This document shows positions 26,639-33,495 of a stretch of 64,000 nucleotides of DNA, piece by piece; the first letter of the stretch is position 1; each line of letters begins with the position of its first letter. The stretch covers positions 992,001 to 1,056,000 of the forward strand of contig CAXXNI010000002.1 of assembly GCA_963663285.2 (NCBI GenBank), in the 5' to 3' direction. The translations under genes were made by a program, and so were the position numbers. Below the pieces are notes generated by a model. It was not told where the DNA came from. It searched no databases and was given only the letters and a program-made list of their open reading frames with translations. The DNA comes from CAXXOK01 sp963663285. Lineage in GTDB: Bacteria; Bacillota; Clostridia; Christensenellales; Aristaeellaceae.

Positions 26639-27613
26639 ATGATCCGAAATCAATGGTATGGGATTCTGGATGCGAAAGAGGTCAAGGGGAACAAACCAAT
26701 TGGTGTTACGCGCTTGGGTGAGAAACTGGTATTATGGAGAAGCGAAGACGGAAGCCTTAATTGTATCTTCGACCAGTGCTGCCACCGTGGAGCTTCCTTG
26801 AGCGCCGGTAAAGTTGTGCATAACACAGTCCAGTGTCCGTTCCATGGATTTGCATACGACGCTTCCGGAAAAGTTGTTTTGATCCCAGCTAACGGAAGTG
26901 CTTCGCGAGTTCCCGACCGGTATCGGGTGCATGCTTACAAGGCAGTCGAAAAATACGGATTGGTATGGCTCTGGTATGGGGATTATGCGGATGAACTACC
27001 AGAGATTCCGTTTTTCAGAGAGCTGCGAGAAGGCTTTTCATATGGAGGCTTTTCCGAAACATGGCCGGTACATTATACAAGAGCGATAGAAAATCAGCTT
27101 GATGTTGTACATTTACCGTTTGTCCACACAAATTCAATCGGGCGTGGAAATCGTACTGTTGTCAATGGCCCTGTTGTAAAATGGAATGATAATCTTATGA
27201 CATTCTATGTGAGCAACGTTAAAGATGATGGTTCAGTTAAATCTTTAAAACCGGAGGAAATCATTAATTACAAAGACCTTTTTCACTTGCAGTTTCAGAT
27301 GCCAAACATGTGGCAGAATATAATAAGCAGCAAAATTCGAATCGTTGCGATTTTTGCCCCTATTGACGAGAGCAACACACGAATTTACCTGAGATTTTAT
27401 CAGAAATTCATGAATATTCCCGGGCTGAAACAAATCGTCAACGGCATCAGCAATATAAGCAACCGATATATTTTACATCAGGATAGAAGGGTTGTTCTGA
27501 CGCAGATACCGAAAAAGACAGAGCTAAAAATGGGAGAAATGCTTATACCGGGAGATGCGCCGATCATTGAATATCGAAAAAGGAGAGCGGCATTAAAAAG
27601 CGAAGCTCACTAA
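26639..27613 (+). CDS. Rieske [2Fe-2S] non-haem iron oxygenase
   Basis: Ring-hydroxylating-type oxygenase of 324 residues. Rieske cluster ligands are in QCCHRGASL (Cys-x-His) and VQCPFHGFAY (Cys-x-x-His). The mononuclear iron site is suggested by IENQLDVVHLPFVHTNSIG (Asp-x-x-His-x4-His). The overall size and the VPDRYRVHAYKAVEKYGLVW linker resemble the pheophorbide/chlorophyllide-type or sterol-type subgroup rather than benzoate dioxygenases. No reductase or ferredoxin gene adjoins it. Ribosome site GAGAGGATG. In an organism with an oxygen-sensitive hydrogenase, an O2-using enzyme is unexpected; it may serve under microoxic conditions. Confidence 0.87.
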   Translation: MIRNQWYGILDAKEVKGNKPIGVTRLGEKLVLWRSEDGSLNCIFDQCCHRGASLSAGKVVHNTVQCPFHGFAYDASGKVVLIPANGSASRVPDRYRVHAYKAVEKYGLVWLWYGDYADELPEIPFFRELREGFSYGGFSETWPVHYTRAIENQLDVVHLPFVHTNSIGRGNRTVVNGPVVKWNDNLMTFYVSNVKDDGSVKSLKPEEIINYKDLFHLQFQMPNMWQNIISSKIRIVAIFAPIDESNTRIYLRFYQKFMNIPGLKQIVNGISNISNRYILHQDRRVVLTQIPKKTELKMGEMLIPGDAPIIEYRKRRAALKSEAH

Positions 27614-27685
27614 GGCTTGTATGGTATTCTTGCGCCTACAAGACTGATGAAAAGCGCGGTACGAAGTGTAAGATGAGATAAAGCA

Positions 27686-27717
27686 AACGCCCATGAAATC
27701 GTGATTTCATGGGCGTT
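27686..27717 (-). terminator. Probable displaced ssrA terminator
   Basis: AACGCCCATGAAATC / GATTTCATGGGCGTT with a two-base loop. On the minus strand it is followed by TGCTTTATC and is preceded, five bases upstream, by the sequence TCACCTCCACCA that also ends the tmRNA. On the + strand no T-run follows, so it does not look like a terminator of the Rieske gene. Confidence 0.5.
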
Positions 27718-27722
27718 ACGTG

Positions 27723-27734
27723 TGGTGGAGGTGA
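27723..27734 (-). repeat. Direct repeat of the tmRNA 3' end (putative att site)
   Basis: TGGTGGAGGTGA on the + strand is identical to the last 12 bases of the tmRNA gene at 31166-31177, in the same orientation, 3.4 kb away. The two copies bracket pckG, an unknown ORF and the hsdR fragment. Confidence 0.5.
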
Positions 27735-28075
27735 AACACAAGACGATAAGCAAGTATATAAGTTCTTCTGGTGAAATTGGGGCAATCCCAAATTCTGTGT
27801 AAACTCTAAAATCAGGCGAAAATCGAGCATAATATTGCGAGGCGGACAGCGGAGATATTCGATGGCCGCCTTGGCAGCATCGTAACGGATGGAAAGAAAC
27901 GTGTCAAGGGCAGCGGCATGCCGCCGCTCATCGAAGCGGCTGTGGAGCCGTGCAGACCCTTGATGCGTACCTTAGAAGTCTGTTAGTCGGGCGCGGCCTT
28001 CGAAGAAAAGAGCCAGCTGTACGTGGATAACGCTCCAATCCTGCCACTTACCTGTCCATTTCCTCTTGATTTCCA

Positions 28076-28342
28076 TCATGGCCAAATACAGCATTTTAAC
28101 GCCTTTTCTTCAAAAGTGATCCCTATTTTACGGAAGCCCTCTTTGTTGAAATTCATATCTCGTAGAATGGCAGGAGCTTGCTCTTTAGCATTCTCGATTA
28201 TGTCCTCAGACGTTTCTTTCTGGGCCGCACCGGTTTCTTTTGCTGAAAGTCTCTTGCGCCGCTCGTGGTATTCTTCAATCGTCTTCTCAAGCATCTCTTG
28301 AAATTTCTTTGCGGCAACCTGATTAATCGTGCCATACTCCAT
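28076..28342 (-). pseudogene. Fragment of a type I restriction R subunit (hsdR C-terminal part)
   Basis: The 88-residue frame reads like the C-terminal helical region of HsdR proteins: FQEMLEKTIEEYHERRKRLS, then KEQAPAILRDMNFNKEGFRK and IGITFEEKA. In intact proteins the last motif continues FYDIL and onwards. Here the frame passes into unrelated residues (LKCCIWP) and stops, and no nuclease or helicase part lies upstream. The ATG-like start has no convincing ribosome site. A dead remnant is the best reading; no hsdM or hsdS is present. Confidence 0.6.
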
Positions 28343-28399
28343 GATGAGTATAGCAAAAGTAGTTTTTCTGTCTTCCTAATCAGCATTGCCTCTTTGGAA

Positions 28400-28418
28400 C
28401 CACTGGCCTAGCCAGTGG
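28400..28418. repeat. Small hairpin beside the pckG terminator
   Basis: CCACTGGC-CTA-GCCAGTGG, an 8-bp perfect stem. It lies just beyond the larger terminator stem as read from pckG. Function unknown; it could back up termination. Confidence 0.4.
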
Positions 28419-28430
28419 TGTTCTCTTTAT

Positions 28431-28466
28431 AAAAAGGGCAGTTCTAATTAAGAACTGCCCTTTTTT
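28431..28466 (-). terminator. Bidirectional terminator after pckG
   Basis: AAAAAGGGCAGTTCT / AGAACTGCCCTTTTTT around the loop AATTA. It begins 21 bases beyond the pckG stop and has T-runs in both directions. Confidence 0.88.
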
Positions 28467-28487
28467 GCGTTTGTTATGTTTTTGAAA

Positions 28488-30383
28488 CTAAACTAATTGA
28501 TCAGGGGTAACAATAGCACCTTTAGCTGCTTTGAGTTCTTCTAAGCGAGCTTTTCTGGTTGCTTGTGTTTCAAAGTAAACATCTGGGATTCTCGCTTCTT
28601 TTTTATAAGCTGCAACTTGCATGTCGATTCTCTCAATAAGCTTATCTACATATAGCGAGAATTGCTTATCATATGTCTCTTTGGAATATCCTTTATCCGG
28701 CATTAATTCATCAAAAATACCTTTGATTTCCTCAAATGTAGGGATGATTCCAAGAGCTGTTTTGATTCCTGTAACTTCACCCTTTGATAAACGTGCAAGC
28801 CATGTTAACCATGCGCGTACATCACGTTTTTCACCGATGAGTTTATTTGAATCTCCACCACGTGCTGCTTCTGTAAGGAAGTAATTCAAAGATGCTAGAA
28901 CAGGCTTTGTTGCCATCTTCGGATTTGTGAAGAATTTAAACTGTCCATCCATATAATCTCCTAATGCACCTAAGAAGAAAGGAGCATTTGCCCAAGGAGA
29001 TCTTTTAACCTCACCTTTTGCGCCGACTTCTGTTGCTGTTGTTTGAGATGTAATATCAGCACCGAATACTACGCCTTCTTCAGGAGTCAAACTAGCCACA
29101 ACAGGAGGCATCGTATCAGAATCACGTCCGCTGTATGTAAATACAAGTGTATCTACACCATTTGGATCATTTGACGCTGTTTCATTAAAGTTGCTCAATT
29201 GATTAGCGCGAATTGTAACTCTGGCATTCGGATGTGAAATAGGAATAACTTTACCATTAGCATCCGTTTTCCCTTCTGTCCATTCGCCTTGGAAGTTAAT
29301 TCCACTCTTTGGTGTTTCTTCATTGGAACCTTCCCAATAAGGAACGCCATCAGCAACACAAACATTTGTCCAAATGACTTCAGAGCCAGGATTTCTCAAT
29401 TTCTCCATTAGAACTGGATCGCCCTCTTTGTTAACGTCTTTAACGATACCAAAGATTCCGATTTCAGGATTGATTGAGCGGATTGTTCCATCTTCAGCAA
29501 GCCAGATTTGAGCAAGGTCATCACCAATGAAAGAACTACCGGCCATAGCTGTTGTTGTTTTACCACAGCCTGATGGTGCAGCACCATCTATCCACACAGT
29601 AGAGCCATCTTTCATCTCAATACCAGTGATGAACATGTGCTCAGACATGTAATCACCTCTGTGCTTATAGATAGCATCATCATTAGCCAATCTGTGATGG
29701 CCTTTTTTAATCAAAGCACAGTTGCCTAAGTAGGATACGTTCCATGCCCAAGTTTCAATATTGGTTCTGTCTGTTAAAACATAAGCTTTAGCTGTGTCCA
29801 ATGTGCCTTTGCTATGTGTGTTTGTGAAAAAATAACCAATTTTTTCAACTTGCTTTTCAAAGCCTTCTGGCGAACATCTATAAAGATTGTTTTGTTGATG
29901 TGCAAGATACCATGAATCCGAAATTGTTAAAGATGGATAAGCTGTTGGAGCGCCAACAGGTCCACGAACATAGAAAGCAACGATCATTGTTTTCCCATCC
30001 ATGATGTTCTTCATGTTGGTTTGGATAAGCTCATCAGCTTCGTTTCTTTTCATTGCTTTTGCAAGAGTAGATGTGAACATGCCTTCATCTTCAATAGAAT
30101 ATGTTTGTGCAACAATACGGCCTTGTTCTTTTGGCGGGTCAAAATGAATCGTATGGCCTTCCATGTTCAACTTTGATTCTTCGCCTGTCTTTAAACACAT
30201 GTCCTTGATGTATTGGAAATCTTCTTCGCTGCCTGAGTGAACGAAAATATCTTTAGGATTGCAAAGTTCAATTCTGCTTGCAATCTTGTTCAAGATATCA
30301 ACATTTTTAATCAGTTTGATTTTTTCGCAGCTTTTTTCATCACATTTGGATAGAATGAGATCAAGTGCTCTGTTTTCTGACAT
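28488..30383 (-). CDS. pckG: Phosphoenolpyruvate carboxykinase (GTP type)
   Basis: Interconverts oxaloacetate and PEP with GTP/GDP, either for gluconeogenesis or, in many anaerobes, for CO2 fixation toward succinate. The 631-residue protein carries GTP-type features: FYVRGPVGAPTAYPSLTISD, the P-loop GAAPSGCGKTTTAMAG near residue 265-280, the following metal and nucleotide segment FIGDDLAQIW, and SPWANAPFFLGALGDYMDG. The ATG follows GAAGGAGTATTAAA. Its codons end in A or T much more often than those of smpB or proA next door. It lies inside the putative ssrA insertion, so horizontal origin is plausible. Confidence 0.93.
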   Translation of the reverse strand: MSENRALDLILSKCDEKSCEKIKLIKNVDILNKIASRIELCNPKDIFVHSGSEEDFQYIKDMCLKTGEESKLNMEGHTIHFDPPKEQGRIVAQTYSIEDEGMFTSTLAKAMKRNEADELIQTNMKNIMDGKTMIVAFYVRGPVGAPTAYPSLTISDSWYLAHQQNNLYRCSPEGFEKQVEKIGYFFTNTHSKGTLDTAKAYVLTDRTNIETWAWNVSYLGNCALIKKGHHRLANDDAIYKHRGDYMSEHMFITGIEMKDGSTVWIDGAAPSGCGKTTTAMAGSSFIGDDLAQIWLAEDGTIRSINPEIGIFGIVKDVNKEGDPVLMEKLRNPGSEVIWTNVCVADGVPYWEGSNEETPKSGINFQGEWTEGKTDANGKVIPISHPNARVTIRANQLSNFNETASNDPNGVDTLVFTYSGRDSDTMPPVVASLTPEEGVVFGADITSQTTATEVGAKGEVKRSPWANAPFFLGALGDYMDGQFKFFTNPKMATKPVLASLNYFLTEAARGGDSNKLIGEKRDVRAWLTWLARLSKGEVTGIKTALGIIPTFEEIKGIFDELMPDKGYSKETYDKQFSLYVDKLIERIDMQVAAYKKEARIPDVYFETQATRKARLEELKAAKGAIVTPDQLV

Positions 30384-30868
30384 TTTAATACTCCTTCATG
30401 TTCTATGTTTTTAATAATTGTTTTAATCAAAGTCTTAAACTTTGGATTAAAAACATATTCGTGTGGAGCCGAATATTTAAAATAAATATTCAACTTCACC
30501 CATATTTTATATATTCTCCGTTTACCCTCGTGTATCCTTTTATTTATTGTCGGAATTCGCAATTTTTTAACATAGATCGATTTTGGTGACTTAAAGAACG
30601 TTCTCATTCCATAAAAGGTTCCCTCTGGAAGCTCAGCGATTTCTTTAATACGGTAAGTCTTCTTCGCAAACCGCCTAAACTTACCATTCTTTCCTTGCGT
30701 GTATGTGATTCTTGCGGGTAGCGTGATTACCAGCGCTCCGCCACTGATTGTATAAAGAAGCAGGTTATCGAGTGCTACAGCATCCTGATCTCTGCACATG
30801 AAGTTCTCATATTCTACAAAGTTTCTTTGCGATCTTCTGACCCATCTGACATTTTTCTGCTCTGGCAT
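30311..30868 (-). CDS. Hypothetical basic protein overlapping the pckG start
   Basis: A 185-codon frame, not recognised. The product is strongly basic (many Lys and Arg), with no membrane segment and no cysteine motif. Its last 73 bases overlap the 5' end of pckG in another frame, which argues against it or suggests a truncated gene that ran into pckG. An AAGGAA lies just before the ATG but very close to it. Length and sensible amino-acid composition are the only support. Confidence 0.35.
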   Translation of the reverse strand: MPEQKNVRWVRRSQRNFVEYENFMCRDQDAVALDNLLLYTISGGALVITLPARITYTQGKNGKFRRFAKKTYRIKEIAELPEGTFYGMRTFFKSPKSIYVKKLRIPTINKRIHEGKRRIYKIWVKLNIYFKYSAPHEYVFNPKFKTLIKTIIKNIEHEGVLKCQKTEHLISFYPNVMKKAAKKSN

Positions 30869-31055
30869 GCTTCCTTAGTTACAGCAAAAATGGTTTCCAT
30901 CAATCAGAATACAAATTTCCAACGATTACTTCAAATGTTCAACGATTTGCCTGAAAATGCGCTCCTCCGTCTAATGTCAAATGGTTATTAACTTGACTCT
31001 CAGCCGTAGTAAACGGATAACAATGATAAACTTTAATATCAGCCCCTAATAATAG

Positions 31056-31095
31056 AAACAAGCAGTCTCCGAGGTTCTTCGGAGACTGCTTGTTT
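31056..31095 (-). terminator. Terminator downstream of ssrA
   Basis: AAACAAGCAGTCTCCGA / TCGGAGACTGCTTGTTT, a perfect 17-bp stem with a six-base loop, about 70 bases beyond the tmRNA 3' end. It would end the smpB-ssrA transcript and shields the region from pckG. Confidence 0.85.
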
Positions 31096-31165
31096 CAAGA
31101 CATTTCAGGGTAAAATAATACCACCAACCGATAAAATACTTTTTATCAATTGATGGTAATACTTT

Positions 31166-31177
31166 TGGTGGAGGTGA
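31166..31177 (-). repeat. tmRNA-end copy of the 12-base direct repeat (putative att site)
   Basis: The last 12 bases of ssrA, TCACCTCCACCA on the minus strand, recur at 27723-27734. The 3' ends of tmRNA genes are common integration sites for mobile elements. Confidence 0.5.
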
Positions 31178-31511
31178 GGGGAGTTGAACCCCTGTCCGAA
31201 AGCATGCCGATCGAGTCTTCTCCGAGCGCAGTCAAGAATTTAGGATTCCCCTCGGCGCACGCCTCTTGACAGGCTTGTGCTTACGGTAGCTTCATATTAC
31301 GGGCGTTACCTCAAAGCTTTGGCAGGCTCGTTCCCCACGTTAATGACGCCGAGCTCCGAATCCGTGGGCAGTTCGGTTCGACGTGCGGCATTACGCCGCG
31401 AACGCTAAATCGTTAGTGTCAGTTATTGTTTTTCCCCGTTGTTGCGCGGTACAGGGGCCGCGGCTCGCTTACCCGGCCTTCATCAACTCCCGTCGAAACC
31501 GGTACACCCCC
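31166..31511 (-). ncRNA. ssrA: tmRNA (transfer-messenger RNA)
   Basis: One-piece tmRNA of about 346 bases that rescues stalled ribosomes. The 5' end begins GGGGGTGTACCGGTTTCGAC, and the 3' end has the T-arm GGGGTTCAACTCCCC and an encoded CCA, both diagnostic. The tag reading frame ends at the stop at 31391-31393 and finishes Asn-Asp-Leu-Ala-Phe-Ala-Ala. The probable resume codon is GGA at 31433-31435, giving a 14-residue tag; the exact resume point is inferred. It starts 20 bases after smpB on the same strand, so the two are probably cotranscribed and processed. Confidence 0.96.
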
Positions 31512-31531
31512 ATGTGTTTAAGCTGTTTGTG

Positions 31532-32002
31532 TTACTCGTCACGCTTCCGGCTAAAGGCTCGCTCCATTTCCCGTTTCGCGTCGCGTTCCGCCGCCGTATT
31601 GCGTTTATCATGCAACTGTTTCCCTTTGCACAATCCCAATTCTACTTTCATTCGCCCGTTTTTCAGGTAAATCTTCAGTGGAATTAGCGCAAACCCTTGT
31701 CTGCTGACCAATCCGGCCAGTTTGCGAATCTCGTTCTTATGTAGCAGTAATTTCTTTGCCCGCAGCGGATCATGGTTAAACAGATTTCCTTGTTCGTAGG
31801 GGCTTATGTGCATTCCTTCAATAAAGATTTCGTTGCCGCGTACCATGGCAAAGCTTTCTTTCAGGTTTACCCGGCCTGCGCGGATGCTCTTTACCTCGGT
31901 GCCCAGCAAACTGATGCCGCACTCGTAGGATTCCTCCACAAAATATTCATGGTAGGCTTTTTTATTCTGCGCGACAATTTTTATGCCTTGCTGGCGCGGC
32001 AC
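31532..32002 (-). CDS. smpB: SsrA-binding protein SmpB
   Basis: Binds the tRNA-like domain of tmRNA and delivers it to stalled ribosomes. The 156-residue length and segments IVAQNKKAYHEYFVEESYEC, GISLLGTEVKSIRAGRVNLK, IEGMHISPYEQGN and the basic C-terminal tail KRNTAAERDAKREMERAF are typical. The start codon is GTG, with AAGGAGG seven to eight bases upstream. Its RNA partner ssrA lies immediately downstream. Transcription should start from the promoter at 32055-32082. Confidence 0.97.
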   Translation of the reverse strand: MPRQQGIKIVAQNKKAYHEYFVEESYECGISLLGTEVKSIRAGRVNLKESFAMVRGNEIFIEGMHISPYEQGNLFNHDPLRAKKLLLHKNEIRKLAGLVSRQGFALIPLKIYLKNGRMKVELGLCKGKQLHDKRNTAAERDAKREMERAFSRKRDE

Positions 32003-32054
32003 GTTGCCCCCTCCTTAGCGTTCAACACGCGCATCCGCAGGATGCGCGCAATAT

Positions 32055-32082
32055 ATTATACCATATTTATACTCGGTTGCAA
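32055..32082 (-). promoter_or_regulatory. SigmaA-type promoter of smpB-ssrA
   Basis: Read on the minus strand: TTGCAA (32082-32077), 16 bases, TATAAT (32060-32055). The -35 box TTGCAA is its own reverse complement and is shared with the divergent proA promoter. Confidence 0.72.
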
Positions 32083-32105
32083 AGGGAAAGAAAGTGCTTT
32101 ATAAT
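32077..32105 (+). promoter_or_regulatory. SigmaA-type promoter of proA
   Basis: TTGCAA (32077-32082), 17 bases, TATAAT (32100-32105). The start near 32112 leaves a short leader before the ATG at 32136. Confidence 0.74.
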
Positions 32106-32135
32106 GAGGCATCACAGTAATGAAGGGGGATTCAT

Positions 32136-33434
32136 ATGCCCGCCGATTCCATTCGCGCTAAAGCATCCGATGCGCGCAAAGCCAGCTTAGCCCTCAGTGC
32201 TGCATCCATTGAGCAGCGCAATCAAGCATTGTTATCCATCGGGGAGGCTATTCGGCGGCATCTACCCGCTATTTTTGCCGCCAACAAACGGGATGTTGAA
32301 AAAGCAACCGCCGAAAACCTGAGCGCTCCACTGGTAAAGCGTCTGCATTTTGGGCCGGAGAAAGCAGAGCGCGTAATAGAAGGTTTGCAGGCATTGGCGC
32401 AGTTGCCCGATCCACTCGGACATGTGCAGTATGCCAACGAATTGGCTGCAGGGCTGAAATTATACCGCGTTTCCTGCCCTATCGGCGTCATCGGCATTAT
32501 TTTTGAAAGCCGTCCCGATGCGTTGGTGCAAATCAGTTCGTTATGCTTAAAAAGCGGAAACGCCGTGCTGCTCAAGGGCGGACGTGAAGCCATGGAGACT
32601 AACGAAGCTTTGCAGGAAGCCATTTTGGAAGGCTCGCGCGAAGCCGGTTTGCCGGAAGGCTGGAGCCATTTGCTTCATTCACGGCAGGATGTAAACGAGA
32701 TGCTCAAGCAGGATGACTGCATCGACCTCGTTATTCCCCGCGGCAGCAACGCGTTTGTTCACCATATCATGCAAAACAGCGCTATACCGGTACTGGGACA
32801 CTCCGAAGGCATTTGCCATGTTTATGTCGATCAGCATGTGGATGAAGCGCAGGCCGTAACTATTGCGGTTGATAGTAAGGCGCAAAACTTATCTGTATGC
32901 AACGCGGCTGAAACCTTGCTGGTGCATCAGGCGATTGCCGATAGCTTCTTGCCGAAAGTAGCCGAGGGTTTGCGTGCAAAAGGCATTGCTTTGCGTGGTG
33001 ATGAACGTACGCAACAAATCATCGCCTGTGACCCCGCAACCGAGGAAGATTGGCACACAGAATATCTGGACGCAATTATCTCCATCAAGATCGTGAAGGA
33101 TCTGGAAGCCGCAATTGATCATATCAATACTTACGGTTCCAGGCACACCGATAGCATTCTGTCCACGGATAACGACGCCATTGAAACCTTTATGACATTG
33201 GTGGACAGCGCGGATGTATTCGCCAACTGTTCTACTCGCTTTTCAGACGGATTCATGTTTGGTTTTGGCGCCGAAGTCGGCATTGCAACCGGTAAAATCC
33301 ACGCCCGTGGCCCCATGGGGCTGGAAGGCCTTTGCACCTATAAATATAAGCTATACGGTCACGGGCACACCATGTCGGATCTGAACGCGGGTAAATTCAA
33401 GCTCATCCACAAAAAACTGGGTGGCAACGAATAA
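32136..33434 (+). CDS. proA: Gamma-glutamyl phosphate reductase
   Basis: NADPH-dependent reduction of gamma-glutamyl phosphate to glutamate semialdehyde, the second step of proline synthesis. The 432-residue aldehyde-dehydrogenase-fold protein shows IGVIGIIFESRPDALVQI, CLKSGNAVLLKGGREA, the active-site Cys in NLSVCNAAETLLVH near residue 255, and the terminal GPMGLEGLCTYKY. The ATG follows GAAGGGGGATTCAT. proB is not adjacent, so the gene is separated from its usual partner. Confidence 0.95.
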   Translation: MPADSIRAKASDARKASLALSAASIEQRNQALLSIGEAIRRHLPAIFAANKRDVEKATAENLSAPLVKRLHFGPEKAERVIEGLQALAQLPDPLGHVQYANELAAGLKLYRVSCPIGVIGIIFESRPDALVQISSLCLKSGNAVLLKGGREAMETNEALQEAILEGSREAGLPEGWSHLLHSRQDVNEMLKQDDCIDLVIPRGSNAFVHHIMQNSAIPVLGHSEGICHVYVDQHVDEAQAVTIAVDSKAQNLSVCNAAETLLVHQAIADSFLPKVAEGLRAKGIALRGDERTQQIIACDPATEEDWHTEYLDAIISIKIVKDLEAAIDHINTYGSRHTDSILSTDNDAIETFMTLVDSADVFANCSTRFSDGFMFGFGAEVGIATGKIHARGPMGLEGLCTYKYKLYGHGHTMSDLNAGKFKLIHKKLGGNE

Positions 33435-33455
33435 TCACAATACGTATCTAGCTTA

Positions 33456-33495
33456 AAAACACGCCTCCCCTGCTACTGCGGTTGAGGCGTGTTTT
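33456..33495. terminator. Bidirectional terminator between proA and the MATE gene
   Basis: AAAACACGCCTC / GAGGCGTGTTTT with A- and T-runs on each side. The right arm lies within the last codons of the convergent MATE gene. Confidence 0.8.

Larger units (their letters stand above)
27614..28075 (+). other. Degraded sequence between the Rieske gene and the hsdR scrap
   Basis: No intact gene. Contains a strong inverted repeat at 27686-27717 and a 12-base copy of the tmRNA 3' end at 27723-27734. Past that, the minus strand reads GAGTTTACACAGAATTTGGG near 27790-27810, which recalls the ends of IS256-family elements. Short broken frames follow (for example FDERRHAAALDTFLSIRYDA on the minus strand). 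I read it as decayed mobile DNA; the IS family is only a guess. Confidence 0.4.

Noticed and set aside
27636..27830. 64-codon minus-strand frame in the degraded stretch
   Set aside because: Runs across the hairpin and the tmRNA-end repeat; no ribosome site. Mentioned only as decayed mobile DNA.
31383..31687. Plus-strand frames across the tmRNA gene and the smpB end
   Set aside because: They are antisense to the tmRNA and smpB, both firmly identified.
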